In this document: positions 28,401 through 36,464 of the stretch, one piece after another
Layout: every line of letters begins with the position of its first letter
Position numbering within the stretch: the stretch's first letter is position 1
Notes under the pieces: generated by a model
The model's input: only the letters and a program-made list of their open reading frames with translations
Databases searched by the model: none
Told to the model about the DNA's origin: nothing
Program-made: the position numbers and the translations under genes
Source: an uncultured Blautia sp.
Lineage (GTDB): Bacteria; Bacillota; Clostridia; Lachnospirales; Lachnospiraceae
Length of the DNA: 64,000 nt
Assembly (NCBI RefSeq): GCF_934371575.1
Contig: NZ_CAKRNY010000003.1
Coordinates: 1-64,000 of the forward strand
Direction: 5' to 3'

Positions 28401-29390
28401 TGCAACTGTATTTTTCACCTTTTGCAGATTTTCCTGCTTTGAATCCTCCAGATAAAATGTATTGCCGTTTTCGGACACCAGATCATACAACGCACCATCG
28501 CCGGTAATTCCTTCGTAGCTTCCATCCCCATTATCCACGGCCAGTACCATGCCTGCATTTCCATCTGCGGACAGGTCTGTTGCCGGAAAATAGGAGGTCA
28601 GATAACTCAGTTCGATTTCCACTCCAAGAACACCGTAAACAGTGCCTCTGTACAGAAGTGGAACCGAATAAGATATCATTCTGTGATTATCCATATAATG
28701 ATCTTCCAGAATGTAATCCCGTGACCAGTATCCAAGCTTCTCCATTTTTACATTTTGGCCAGCATATTTCTGTGCCGCCATATACGGCTGATAAAAAAAG
28801 TCATCTGAACTTCTTTTTCCGTTTCCAAGAAAATGAAAGCGTGTGCTCCATGAAGTATCAAGAGAAATAGACATACTCCGAGAAAGATCTTTGCTTCCCC
28901 GTTCCATCAAAAGGTCTGTATTGGAAACGGTTTTCATCCGGGGATCAGAATCACGGATCCAGAAACCGTTGTATTGTCCGGATCCTGTCACATCATTATC
29001 ATTTCCCAATACAAGAAAAACTCCGGTAGTAGAGCTGTACTGTAATACATTGATCATCTTTTTGAAAACCTTTTCCAGAAACTCTTTCTGCACTTCATCT
29101 GACCCTGTAAATTCTGAAACTCCCATATTGTGCCGCTTCAGAACCTTTGTCAGTTCCTCTTCCAGATCACTGCTTTCCCTGTTTATACTGCTCCAGCGCT
29201 CAAGCATATCATTCTCCAGAACCACCTTTCGATTCTCAATGGAGTGGCTGTCCAGACCTATAATGGAGTTCTCCATACCAGAGCGGATTCCGCTGGAAAT
29301 AAGAGTCAGAAATGGCACTGCCCCCTGCAGGAATATAATGATCAGAACCGGAATCAGAAAAATATATAAAAGAGACCGTTTCCTTTTCAT
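25497..29390 (-). CDS. Large hybrid sensor histidine kinase/response regulator
   Basis: This roughly 1,297-residue membrane sensor has TM1 near the N-terminus, a long extracellular Cache-type region (about 35-380), TM2 (about 380-405), a PAS segment (about 465-590) and a GGDEF-like fold (about 600-760) whose signature is AGADQLLVW, so cyclase activity is probably lost. Then come a further sensor-like stretch, HisKA (MSHEIRTPMNG), HATPase (NLLSNAVKYS, DDGIGI, GSGLGL) and a C-terminal receiver with aspartate in LMDIMMPEMDG. I start it at ATG 29388-29390 after GGGAGG. It follows a solute-binding lipoprotein gene by 35 bases, which suggests ligand sensing through that protein. Confidence 0.85.
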   Translation of the reverse strand: MKRKRSLLYIFLIPVLIIIFLQGAVPFLTLISSGIRSGMENSIIGLDSHSIENRKVVLENDMLERWSSINRESSDLEEELTKVLKRHNMGVSEFTGSDEVQKEFLEKVFKKMINVLQYSSTTGVFLVLGNDNDVTGSGQYNGFWIRDSDPRMKTVSNTDLLMERGSKDLSRSMSISLDTSWSTRFHFLGNGKRSSDDFFYQPYMAAQKYAGQNVKMEKLGYWSRDYILEDHYMDNHRMISYSVPLLYRGTVYGVLGVEIELSYLTSYFPATDLSADGNAGMVLAVDNGDGSYEGITGDGALYDLVSENGNTFYLEDSKQENLQKVKNTVAGTQQVYGIVNSLNLYSRNVPYEDTNWVLCGFVTQESVYGLVSRVYRNILSAIVSSVLFAVVLVYLLIQHVTEPVYRLVESVRAGEDGIHSFKESGLQEIDELHQVVETLTDSQRAAKQQLLEEKERYRVAVESSQDVFFSYKSKEHVLEIVNSKMMDGIWDCNTYPELLGSMFVFPADTSALVRTVENARDSFTTDVRIKQRNGEYQWNNLSATITRDEQGNAVRVVGYIHNIHQHKLLELAQKRMQVYDPITSFYRMESGMEAVEPLYQEEQDGVLVLLEIQKFSKIDEQYGLVFGDIILEQLSQLMAERFQKEGLNNGIYIRAGADQLLVWLPGRVSNLLEESIQGLSEEFARFTDEKYLTLSLKCASAVTDRENVPEAALEHAKVALTAARHGNKTYVSYDSLTPEEKNATSEISFYAVASVERLKEMNLPSIALNLFDREGKASVILDILALELKEKYHLTNILVTDFSREYLTNDQIYCWKKEDRKDGWNGMVQCSEREYQHFIRSQELQKLTVPSVDMAKAPLLQPFVQPDTDVVFHMTDSGQYSGSIVFRGADRTVLESREEVKCLEEICTIIQNRVNLERHDLLAQAKSEFLARMSHEIRTPMNGIIGMTEIALKDGQTEEKRMDCLKKIEKSSVYLLGLINDILDMSKIESGKMKLVEEKTNLMEMAQGLQPMLEANLKEKEISYEADIQLKNNWFMADSLRLNQVLVNLLSNAVKYSNPGGRIWLTIRETEEVNGFSSLYFQVKDDGIGIEQEKQQLIFHQFEQADNSRNARKQGSGLGLAISSRIVQMMDADIGLVSEPGKGSCFYFTILLRPVTGEQTRETEKPEQISFEGKRILVVEDNQLNMEIICTILEGYGILTEQAVNGKEAVHQMEKTAPGYYDMILMDIMMPEMDGLEAARAIRTMNREDCKTIPIYAMSANAFDEDVKRSLASGMNGHLSKPVDTQVLEKTLKKVLG

Positions 29391-29425
29391 ACGCCGCATC
29401 ACCTCCCTTTAACAGCTTATATTGC

Positions 29426-30904
29426 TTAGTTTTTTGCCTGAGATGCAGCAGTCAGTTCGTCGCAGAACTCTTTATACCAGCTTTCAAAGTTTTCGTCTGT
29501 CAGGTACCTGGAAAGTGCCTCTTCTCTGGAAATCCCTGCTTTCACAGCTGCTTCTGCAGATGCCCTGTCTGCTTCTGCCCTGTCTGCCAGGGAATAGTCC
29601 AGAACCTTGCGGACATCATAGCTGTTCTGGAAGTTCTTTGGCTTATAAAAACTGGTTTTATCGAAATCTTTCATTACCTCGGAAAAACAGTCATAAACCT
29701 TAGAATTAACTTCAATATTATTTTCTTTGATCGTAAGATCCAGCGCTTCTATGCTATTTGCCTCTTTTAAAACCGGCATATAGGAGGACTCGCATACAAA
29801 ACGAAGATTCTGCTCTTTTCCTGTGAACCATTTCAGGAAAACACTGGCAGCATATTCATGAGTCTCATCAGAGCTGGTCACTGCCATTCCTGCTCCCTGC
29901 TGAACCTTTATATTTTCGCCGCCTTCCATAACCGGCGGATTACATACGATATAATCAATGTTATAGCTTTCATCCTCTTTTTCCACAGTATTCGGGAAGT
30001 ATACTGCTGATGAAGTAGAGCCGGTATACGCAAGTATGTCTCCTGTTTTCACATCATCAGAGCGGAATTTTCCAAAAGAAGCAAAATAACCCTTCACATA
30101 TGGTACATAATAGTTATCCCACAGACGGCGGATCAGCTCTTTGTCTGTATGGAAGGTTACTTTTCCATCCTTTACTTCAAAAATATCCTTTCCCATCTGC
30201 TTCATTCCAATTATAAAATAGTTGGATATGGAATCCCTGCCATAAAATGCCTTACCATCGTCCGGCACATCCGGAGTCTGGGCATCGGTCCACTCATAGT
30301 ATTTCTCAGCAGTCCGGGTAATTCCTTCTGTGGTTTCCAGATCCTCTGTCGTTACACCAACAGCCTCTGCAAAGGGCTCCCAGTCTGTTTTATTGATCAT
30401 TGTAATTTCTGTAGATTTGGCAACCGGGAAAAGGTACAGGGCGCCATCCTCATTGAAATAGCCTTCCTGAATATAGGAGTCCACATATTTGGAAAGTTCT
30501 TCCTCTGTAAAATATTTTGATAAATCTGCAAGCATCCCTTTTTCCTGCACTGCACAGGCAGTATCCGAATAGGAAGAAAACATGTCCGGCAGCTTGTCTG
30601 CACCTACCTCTTCATTTAAAGAACTCTGTATTGCCTGTTCCAGATCGGATACAGAGCCCTGGGTACAGCTTTCCACATAAATGCCTTCCTCTTTTCCAAC
30701 AGAGCTGTTAAATTCTTTTACAAGTTTGTCAAACATTGCCTGCTGGGCACCGTTATAATAGTGCCAGATTGTCAGTGATACCGGATTTTTGGGATCCAGT
30801 TTGGTCTTTTTCTCATCCCCGGCTGATTTTCCACAGCCAGTTCCACCGGCAAGTGTTATGGCCATTATTCCAGCCAGAACCATTGCCGCATATTTTCTTT
30901 TCAT
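29426..30904 (-). CDS. Extracellular solute-binding lipoprotein (family 1-like)
   Basis: This 492-residue lipoprotein has a signal peptide with lipobox LAGGTGC (lipidated cysteine about residue 24) and a periplasmic-binding type II fold typical of oligosaccharide-binding proteins (SLTIWHYYNGAQQAMFDKLVKEF). No permease or ATPase genes are nearby. Instead it is followed by a hybrid histidine kinase, so it may act as a co-receptor for sensing rather than transport. The promoter TTGATT-17-TATAAT and a hairpin in the 5' untranslated region precede it. Confidence 0.82.
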   Translation of the reverse strand: MKRKYAAMVLAGIMAITLAGGTGCGKSAGDEKKTKLDPKNPVSLTIWHYYNGAQQAMFDKLVKEFNSSVGKEEGIYVESCTQGSVSDLEQAIQSSLNEEVGADKLPDMFSSYSDTACAVQEKGMLADLSKYFTEEELSKYVDSYIQEGYFNEDGALYLFPVAKSTEITMINKTDWEPFAEAVGVTTEDLETTEGITRTAEKYYEWTDAQTPDVPDDGKAFYGRDSISNYFIIGMKQMGKDIFEVKDGKVTFHTDKELIRRLWDNYYVPYVKGYFASFGKFRSDDVKTGDILAYTGSTSSAVYFPNTVEKEDESYNIDYIVCNPPVMEGGENIKVQQGAGMAVTSSDETHEYAASVFLKWFTGKEQNLRFVCESSYMPVLKEANSIEALDLTIKENNIEVNSKVYDCFSEVMKDFDKTSFYKPKNFQNSYDVRKVLDYSLADRAEADRASAEAAVKAGISREEALSRYLTDENFESWYKEFCDELTAASQAKN

Positions 30905-30924
30905 AGACTCTTTCTCCCCTTTTT

Positions 30925-30943
30925 AGGGCTTTATAAAAGCCCT
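30925..30943 (-). promoter_or_regulatory. 5'-leader hairpin before the lipoprotein gene
   Basis: AGGGCTTT pairs with AAAGCCCT around a 3-base loop, 21 bases before the start codon and just ahead of the GGGGAG ribosome site. It could limit ribosome access or protect the mRNA. Confidence 0.45.
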
Positions 30944-30963
30944 GTATTATGGCATACACAGTT

Positions 30964-30992
30964 ATTATAGAAAATGTGTGAACAAGAATCAA
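30964..30992 (-). promoter_or_regulatory. Promoter of the lipoprotein/hybrid-kinase operon
   Basis: TTGATT (30987-30992) and TATAAT (30964-30969) are separated by 17 bases, about 60 bases before the start codon. Confidence 0.7.
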
Positions 30993-31058
30993 TATGTATT
31001 TTATGGTGATGAAGATTGCTGGAGTGCAAAGCACGTAGCAATCTGGTATCAAAAGGTC

Positions 31059-31093
31059 AAAAAGCCGCCGCACCAGTTGCCTGGCACGACGAC
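31059..31093 (-). terminator. Terminator of the repeat-rich surface protein
   Basis: A 13-bp stem with some G-U pairs (31064-31076 with 31081-31093) closes a GCAA tetraloop and is followed by TTTTTG on the minus strand. It begins 13 bases past the stop codon. Confidence 0.88.
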
Positions 31094-31105
31094 TTTCAAT
31101 TTCTT

Positions 31106-34100
31106 TTATTTAACTTTTACTTTGCATTTTTTTGTTATTTTTCCAGACCTGATCGCGATTGTTGCAGTACCTTTTTTCTTCGCTTTAATAACACCATTTC
31201 CGGATACTGTAGCAATTTTCTTGTTGGAAGATTTGTATGTAATGTTGTCCGGCTGTCCGAGATAGCTCAGAATTGGTTTCAGGGTGTATTTCTTTCCCTT
31301 CTTAAGCGAAACCGAACCTTTAACGCCTTTAACAGCTGTGGTTCCCGGCACAATGATCGTGCAGACAGCTTTCTTTTTGCCTGACATTACTGTAATCTTT
31401 GCAGTTCCTGTGGCTACTGCTTTTACTTTGCCCTTCTTATCAACGGTTGCAACCTTCTTATTAGAGCTCTTATATTTTACTTTCTTCCAGGAAGCAGGTT
31501 TCAGTGCAGCAGACTTTCCTTTTGCAATTGTAAGACTGGATGGAATTACAGGAGCCGCAATCTGAGGAAGTTTTGCAATACTTCTTTTTTCTGCTTTACC
31601 GCATGCTGTGCAGCTGCGCTGTTCTTCTCCCTCGCTTGATGCGGTAGCTGCCCGAACGACCTTCCATTCACCCCAGGTGTGTCCCTTTGCAGGTGTGGTT
31701 TCCTGTTTTTTCAGCACTTTATTGCAGATTCCACAGTGGCTTCCTTCTGTTAACCCTGTATTTTCACAGGTGGCTTCCACTTTCTTGTCTGTTACTGACT
31801 TGTGACCGGTTGCCGAAATCTCTTTCTGCGCTTCCAGTACTTTTCCGCACACTTCGCAGTGGCTTCCCTGGGTTAAGCCTGGCTTCTCACAGGTGGCTTC
31901 CACTTTCTTGTCTGTTACTGACTTGTGACCGGTTGCCGAAATCTCTTTCTGCGCTTCCAGTACTTTTCCGCACACTTCGCAGTGGCTTCCCTGGGTTAAG
32001 CCTGGCTTCTCACAGGTGGCTTCCACTTTCTTGTCTGTTACTGACTTGTGGCCGGTTGCTGGAATTTCTTTCTGCGCTTCCAGTACTTTTCCACACACTT
32101 CGCAGTGGCTTCCCTGGGTTAATCCGGTCTTCTCACAGGTAGCTTCCACTTTTTTGTCTGTTACTGGCTTGTGACCGGTTGCTGAAATCTCTTTCTGCGC
32201 TTCCAGTACTTTTCCGCACACTTCGCAGTAGCTTCCCTGGGTTAATCCGGTCTTCTCACAGGTGGCTTCCACTTTTTTGTCCGTTACTGGCTTGTGGCCG
32301 ATTGCTGGAATTTCTCTCTGCGCTTCCAGTACTTTTCCACACACTTCGCAGTGGCTTCCCTGAGTTAATCCGGTCTTCTCACAGGTAGCCTCCACTTTTT
32401 TGTCTGTTACTGGCTTGTGGCCGGTTGCCGGAATCTCTTTCTGCGCTTCCAGTACTTTTCCGCACACTTCACAGTGGCTTCCCTGGGTTAATCCGGTCTT
32501 CTCACAGGTTGCCTCCACTTTTTTGTCTGTTACTGACTTGTGACCGGTTGCCGGAATCTCTTTCTGTGCTTCCAGTACTTTTCCGCAGACTCCACAGTGA
32601 CTTCCCTGGGTTAATCCGGTCTTCTCACAGGTGGCTTCTACTTTCTTGTCTGTTACTGGCTTATGGCCGGTTGCTGGAATTTCTTTCTGCGCTTCCAGTA
32701 CTTTTCCACACACTTCGCAGTGGCTTCCCTCTGTTAATCCTGTATTCTCACAGGTGGCTTCTACTTTTTTGTCTGTTACTGGCTTATGGCCGGTTGCCGG
32801 AATCTCTTTCTGTGCTTCCAGTACTTTACCACACACTTCGCAGTGGCTTCCCCCTGTTAATCCTGTATTCTCGCAGGTAGCTTCTACTTTTTTGTCCGTT
32901 ACTGGCTTGTGGCCGGTTGCTGAAATTTCTTTCTGCGCCTCCAGTACTTTACCACACACCCCACAGTGACTTCCATCTGTTAATCCTGTATTCTCACAGG
33001 TGGGGGCATAGCCCCTGTCATCTACATATACATGTCCATATGAATAAATTACTTCATATTTTTTCTGAGCACATCTCTGACAGGTATATTCTTCTTCGCC
33101 GTTCTCTGTACATGTACATTTTTTTATAATCTTTTTCTGATTCCACAAATGTCCTAATGCAGGAATTTTTTCTTCTTTGGTTTGTCCACATCTGGTACAA
33201 ACATATCCCATTTTTCCGTCACTTTGGCATGTAGCCTCTGAAATTATTGTTCCGGAGTCCCAGGAATGTCCTAATGCAGGAATTTTTTCCTGTCTTTTCA
33301 TTACTGCGTTGCAAACAGAACAATAGCTGCCTTCAGTGATTCCCGCTTCCTCACAGGTTGCCTCCACAGCCTCTTTTTTGACTATAGTATGCCCTTTTGC
33401 CGGTATTTTCATACTTCTACGGTCACCACAATATTTACAAACCTTATCCGTTTGTCCGTCACTTGTACAGTTTGCTTCACTGACAGTAACCAGCTCATAA
33501 TCATGTTTATGTAATGGATCATAATTGTAATAAACAGTTTCAGAATATTCAAGTTTAAATCCAAAACGGTCCCATTCCTCTTTTGTGCCAGGATATCTGA
33601 TACATCTTACAAGCGCAAATGCTTTGCTGTCGGAGTTTACAATATTTCGGGGAACCGTAACCCCTTTCAGCACTCTATTGAAACTGAATGCCATACATTC
33701 CAAACCACTAAGCGTTCCACCCTCTATAACCAAATTCTCTAAAGAATCATCTCTCAAAAAGACACTTTTGTTCAAGGTAGTATTTTCACCTTTAATTTTT
33801 ACTGAAAAAAGTTCACCGCAAGACATAAAAGCTTTTTCGCCTATATCTATGTTCTTTCCTGAAATCGTCAGATCACTGAGATTATTTATACGAAAAAGAG
33901 CGTAAGGTTCGAGTTTTATGTCTCCTCCCGAAAGTATAATTTTTATAATTGTTGAATTATCGGTAAACGCTTCACACCCAATACTTTCTACACTTTTAAG
34001 ATTTAAAACTGCCTGCGTCTTACATAAATGAAACGCCCTGTTTCCAATAATTTTTACACTATCAGGAATTTCAATTTTTGCGTTTATTACATCATAAAAA

Positions 34101-34669
34101 GCATAATCACCAATTCTGGTTATCCTGCTATTTATTTCAATTGTTTTGGCCTTACTGAAGGCAAAGGCATAATTTCCAATAGAAGTTACATTTTCTGATA
34201 TAACTATTTTATTTATTTTAGAATTATAGGAATACCAGGGAGCTTCTTTTTGATTTGCAAAATCCCGCATTTCTCCACTACCCTTGATCTCTAGTGTTCC
34301 ATCTGCATACACATACCATGCTACTTTTCCCACATACCCATTTCCCAAAACCCATGTTGGTCTTTGAGCAGCAGGTGCGATTCTCAAGCCATCTGAGAAG
34401 GCAGAAATAACATCATCCGTTTCACCACTCTCCGGCTGCGGTTCCACAAAATCTTCAGCATTATCTGAGAATCCCTGATTCTCATCAGGTATGTCCGACT
34501 CTTCTGCAAAAAAGCTTTCTTCTTCCATCTGCTGCTCTGTCATGCCGTCATCTGATGACATTTCCGCAGCAATTCCTTCGGCCTGTACTTCGAATACGAA
34601 TTTTTCTCCCGGAGTCCCAGCCAACATTACTGTTGCCAGCCCAATTGCTAACAGCTTTTTCAATTTCAT
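31106..34669 (-). CDS. Secreted LRR_5 protein with 41-residue CxxC repeats and Ig-like domains
   Basis: This 1,187-residue exported protein has a signal peptide (residues 1 to about 30), an acidic linker, BspA-type LRR_5 repeats (about 125-370; motif IGNYAFA), then about 16 repeats of roughly 41 residues with the pattern ATC-x10-C-x2-C ending IPATGH. Ten consecutive units are nearly identical in DNA. Two bacterial Ig-like (Big_2) domains (KSSNKKVATVDKKGKVKAV) close the protein. There is no LPXTG motif. The paired cysteines suggest metal binding or disulfides. The role is probably adhesion or host interaction, but unproven. The ATG at 34667-34669 follows GGAGGAAAA. Confidence 0.82.
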   Translation of the reverse strand: MKLKKLLAIGLATVMLAGTPGEKFVFEVQAEGIAAEMSSDDGMTEQQMEEESFFAEESDIPDENQGFSDNAEDFVEPQPESGETDDVISAFSDGLRIAPAAQRPTWVLGNGYVGKVAWYVYADGTLEIKGSGEMRDFANQKEAPWYSYNSKINKIVISENVTSIGNYAFAFSKAKTIEINSRITRIGDYAFYDVINAKIEIPDSVKIIGNRAFHLCKTQAVLNLKSVESIGCEAFTDNSTIIKIILSGGDIKLEPYALFRINNLSDLTISGKNIDIGEKAFMSCGELFSVKIKGENTTLNKSVFLRDDSLENLVIEGGTLSGLECMAFSFNRVLKGVTVPRNIVNSDSKAFALVRCIRYPGTKEEWDRFGFKLEYSETVYYNYDPLHKHDYELVTVSEANCTSDGQTDKVCKYCGDRRSMKIPAKGHTIVKKEAVEATCEEAGITEGSYCSVCNAVMKRQEKIPALGHSWDSGTIISEATCQSDGKMGYVCTRCGQTKEEKIPALGHLWNQKKIIKKCTCTENGEEEYTCQRCAQKKYEVIYSYGHVYVDDRGYAPTCENTGLTDGSHCGVCGKVLEAQKEISATGHKPVTDKKVEATCENTGLTGGSHCEVCGKVLEAQKEIPATGHKPVTDKKVEATCENTGLTEGSHCEVCGKVLEAQKEIPATGHKPVTDKKVEATCEKTGLTQGSHCGVCGKVLEAQKEIPATGHKSVTDKKVEATCEKTGLTQGSHCEVCGKVLEAQKEIPATGHKPVTDKKVEATCEKTGLTQGSHCEVCGKVLEAQREIPAIGHKPVTDKKVEATCEKTGLTQGSYCEVCGKVLEAQKEISATGHKPVTDKKVEATCEKTGLTQGSHCEVCGKVLEAQKEIPATGHKSVTDKKVEATCEKPGLTQGSHCEVCGKVLEAQKEISATGHKSVTDKKVEATCEKPGLTQGSHCEVCGKVLEAQKEISATGHKSVTDKKVEATCENTGLTEGSHCGICNKVLKKQETTPAKGHTWGEWKVVRAATASSEGEEQRSCTACGKAEKRSIAKLPQIAAPVIPSSLTIAKGKSAALKPASWKKVKYKSSNKKVATVDKKGKVKAVATGTAKITVMSGKKKAVCTIIVPGTTAVKGVKGSVSLKKGKKYTLKPILSYLGQPDNITYKSSNKKIATVSGNGVIKAKKKGTATIAIRSGKITKKCKVKVK
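31685..32914 (-). repeat. Ten tandem 123-bp coding repeats
   Basis: Ten consecutive 123-bp units, each encoding 41 residues starting GHKPVTDKKVEATCE, differ at only a few positions (P/S at residue 4, EK/EN, T/P, IPAT/ISAT). The last unit decays after CNKVL. More divergent copies continue to about 33470. High identity implies recent duplication or ongoing recombination, so copy number may vary among strains and may be misassembled. Confidence 0.9.
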
Positions 34670-34750
34670 ATCGTTTTCCTCCATTTTTCAGTCTTGTAAA
34701 GCGGACATTCGCAAATCACTATGCCTTGCAATTTATCAGACTATCGTTTG

Positions 34751-34779
34751 AGTATACTATCAAAGATGAAAGAAAACAA
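34751..34779 (-). promoter_or_regulatory. Promoter of the repeat-rich surface protein
   Basis: TTGTTT (34774-34779) and TATACT (34751-34756) are separated by exactly 17 bases, giving a leader of about 75 bases. Confidence 0.65.
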
Positions 34780-34859
34780 TTACCTGATTGCATAGTGTCA
34801 GGATAATCAGATTGTAAAAAAAGAATCAATAAAATTCCACAAAATAGATAAAAAATAGT

Positions 34860-36212
34860 TCATATAAGCATTGTCATATAAATTGGAATATACATAATCC
34901 CATCCTGATATTTCAGATCCTTCGTATAAATAATATACCTGTCTTCCATTCTCATCTGGTATTTTTCTTTCAGATAATCAAATGATTTATGAGAAGTATA
35001 ACTGGAAGACTTTACTTCGATAGGACATATTTTCTTCTTTTTTACAGTCATAAAATCTATTTCGTATTTCTTTTCATTCTTAGAATTCTCCGGTGTATAG
35101 AGATATTCATGAAAATACAGATTATGTCCGGCTGCCCGAAGCATTTGCGCCACCATATTTTCCAAAATCATGCCCTGATTAATTCCAAGATTTCCAAGGA
35201 TAAGCGATTTATACAGATTTTCATCCGACTCTTCCTGATTCTCCATTATTTGCGTAACCAGTAATCCTGTATCGCCCATGTATAATTTGAAATTGCTTCT
35301 GTCTGCAAATAATTCCAATGCAACTTCCGGCTTTGTTACATTTACACATTCATTTCCAATCATTGATTCAGAGATAAAACTTACTGCATCTACATAATTT
35401 TGGTATCTGGCACTTTTGCTTACCAGAGATAATTTGAAATGGGAGTTCTTATTCTCCAACTGCTCTGGTATTGTCCGATAAATAACAGAAGCCTTTTCCC
35501 TGTTTTCGTTGTCATATTTGGCAAGATCTTCTTCATAAAGTCTCAAAATATTGCGTTTAATAAAATCAATCTGGGCATAAGTTTTTCCGCTTACCAGAGC
35601 ATCAACAGCCTGCGGCATCCCCCCTACTGCCATATATGTTCGGAAATCTTTCATAATTTTCCGGTGTAACGCATCTCCTAGTGGTTTTCTCCTATCAAAA
35701 GCTTCTTTTATTGCAGAAATTGTTACGTAATCACCTAATGCCCATAGGTATTCCTCAAAATCCATAGGATACATTTTTATCCGGTACTCTTCCGATGGAA
35801 TCAAAATGTCCTTCACATTTTTTCGAATAGATATCAGGGAACCGGTTTCAATATAATTATATCGACCATCTGCCACCAGATATTTAATAGCCTGTCTGGC
35901 CTGAGGAAAAAGCTGAACTTCGTCAAAAATGATCACACATTTTTCCCCTTGAAGAGAACGCCCTTTCAACAAAAACAGGTTTCGAAAAAAAGTGTCCAGA
36001 TTATCCATATTATCTATAAAATTATTTTTTACATCTTTATTTTCTCTGGCAAAGTCAAGGATCATATAGTCATCATACTCATTTTTTGCAAATTCTTCCA
36101 CAATGGTACTTTTCCCAATACGTCTGGCCCCTTCCAGAAGCACTGCTGATGTACCGCCTGATAATTCTTTCCATTTCAAAAGCTTATCATATACTTTTCT
36201 TTTAAAAATCAT
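34860..36212 (-). CDS. AAA_14 ATPase with DUF4143 nuclease-like domain
   Basis: This 450-residue protein has Walker A at 28-36 (ARRIGKST), Walker B at about 93-98 (VIIFDE) and a C-terminal DUF4143 domain. That domain has the PD-(D/E)xK-like layout Asp386 and Glu399-Val-Lys401 (YEIDFM, PIEVKSS). The family is common, often horizontally acquired, and without known function. It resembles the DUF234 ATPase at 5765-7171 in architecture but not closely in sequence. The start has GGAGGTG upstream. Four 33-bp direct repeats lie in the intergenic region just before the gene. It stands alone. Confidence 0.8.
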   Translation of the reverse strand: MIFKRKVYDKLLKWKELSGGTSAVLLEGARRIGKSTIVEEFAKNEYDDYMILDFARENKDVKNNFIDNMDNLDTFFRNLFLLKGRSLQGEKCVIIFDEVQLFPQARQAIKYLVADGRYNYIETGSLISIRKNVKDILIPSEEYRIKMYPMDFEEYLWALGDYVTISAIKEAFDRRKPLGDALHRKIMKDFRTYMAVGGMPQAVDALVSGKTYAQIDFIKRNILRLYEEDLAKYDNENREKASVIYRTIPEQLENKNSHFKLSLVSKSARYQNYVDAVSFISESMIGNECVNVTKPEVALELFADRSNFKLYMGDTGLLVTQIMENQEESDENLYKSLILGNLGINQGMILENMVAQMLRAAGHNLYFHEYLYTPENSKNEKKYEIDFMTVKKKKICPIEVKSSSYTSHKSFDYLKEKYQMRMEDRYIIYTKDLKYQDGIMYIPIYMTMLI

Positions 36213-36272
36213 AAGAACTGCACCTCCGTATTCATACTATCATTGTAACACGCAAATGCGAATTTTATAACT

Positions 36273-36398
36273 GGTTTTTAACGAATTTGAGAAATGTTTT
36301 ATGCTGGTTTTTAACGAAAACAGGAAATGTTTGCACGCAATTTTTAACGAAAACAAGAAATGTTTACGTGCGGTTTTTAACGAAAATAAGAAATGTTT
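36273..36398. repeat. Four 33-bp direct repeats upstream of the DUF4143 ATPase
   Basis: The core TTTTTAACGAA begins at 36275, 36308, 36341 and 36374, an exact 33-base period. Each copy continues with GAAATGTTT; about 8 bases vary between copies. The region lies 60-190 bases before the ATPase start, so an iterated regulator-binding site is the simplest reading. Confidence 0.75.
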
Positions 36399-36428
36399 CA
36401 ACATATATCTTTATTCTGACGCAAATAC

Positions 36429-36454
36429 GGGCAGAGAATATTTCATCTCTGCCC
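36429..36454 (-). terminator. Terminator of the GH5/transporter operon
   Basis: A perfect 9-bp stem GGGCAGAGA (36429-36437) pairs with 36446-36454, ten bases past the transporter stop. The T-tract is weak on the minus strand (GTATTTG) and better on the plus strand. Confidence 0.6.
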
Positions 36455-36464
36455 TTTCATTATT

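Noticed and set aside
31687..32969. Plus-strand frames with repeated LLTCDRL or SVTGLWPV blocks
   Set aside because: They are antisense shadows of the 123-bp coding repeats, whose length is also a multiple of three.
36273..36398. CRISPR array
   Set aside because: The variable stretches are only about 8 bases, there are four copies, and no cas gene is present.
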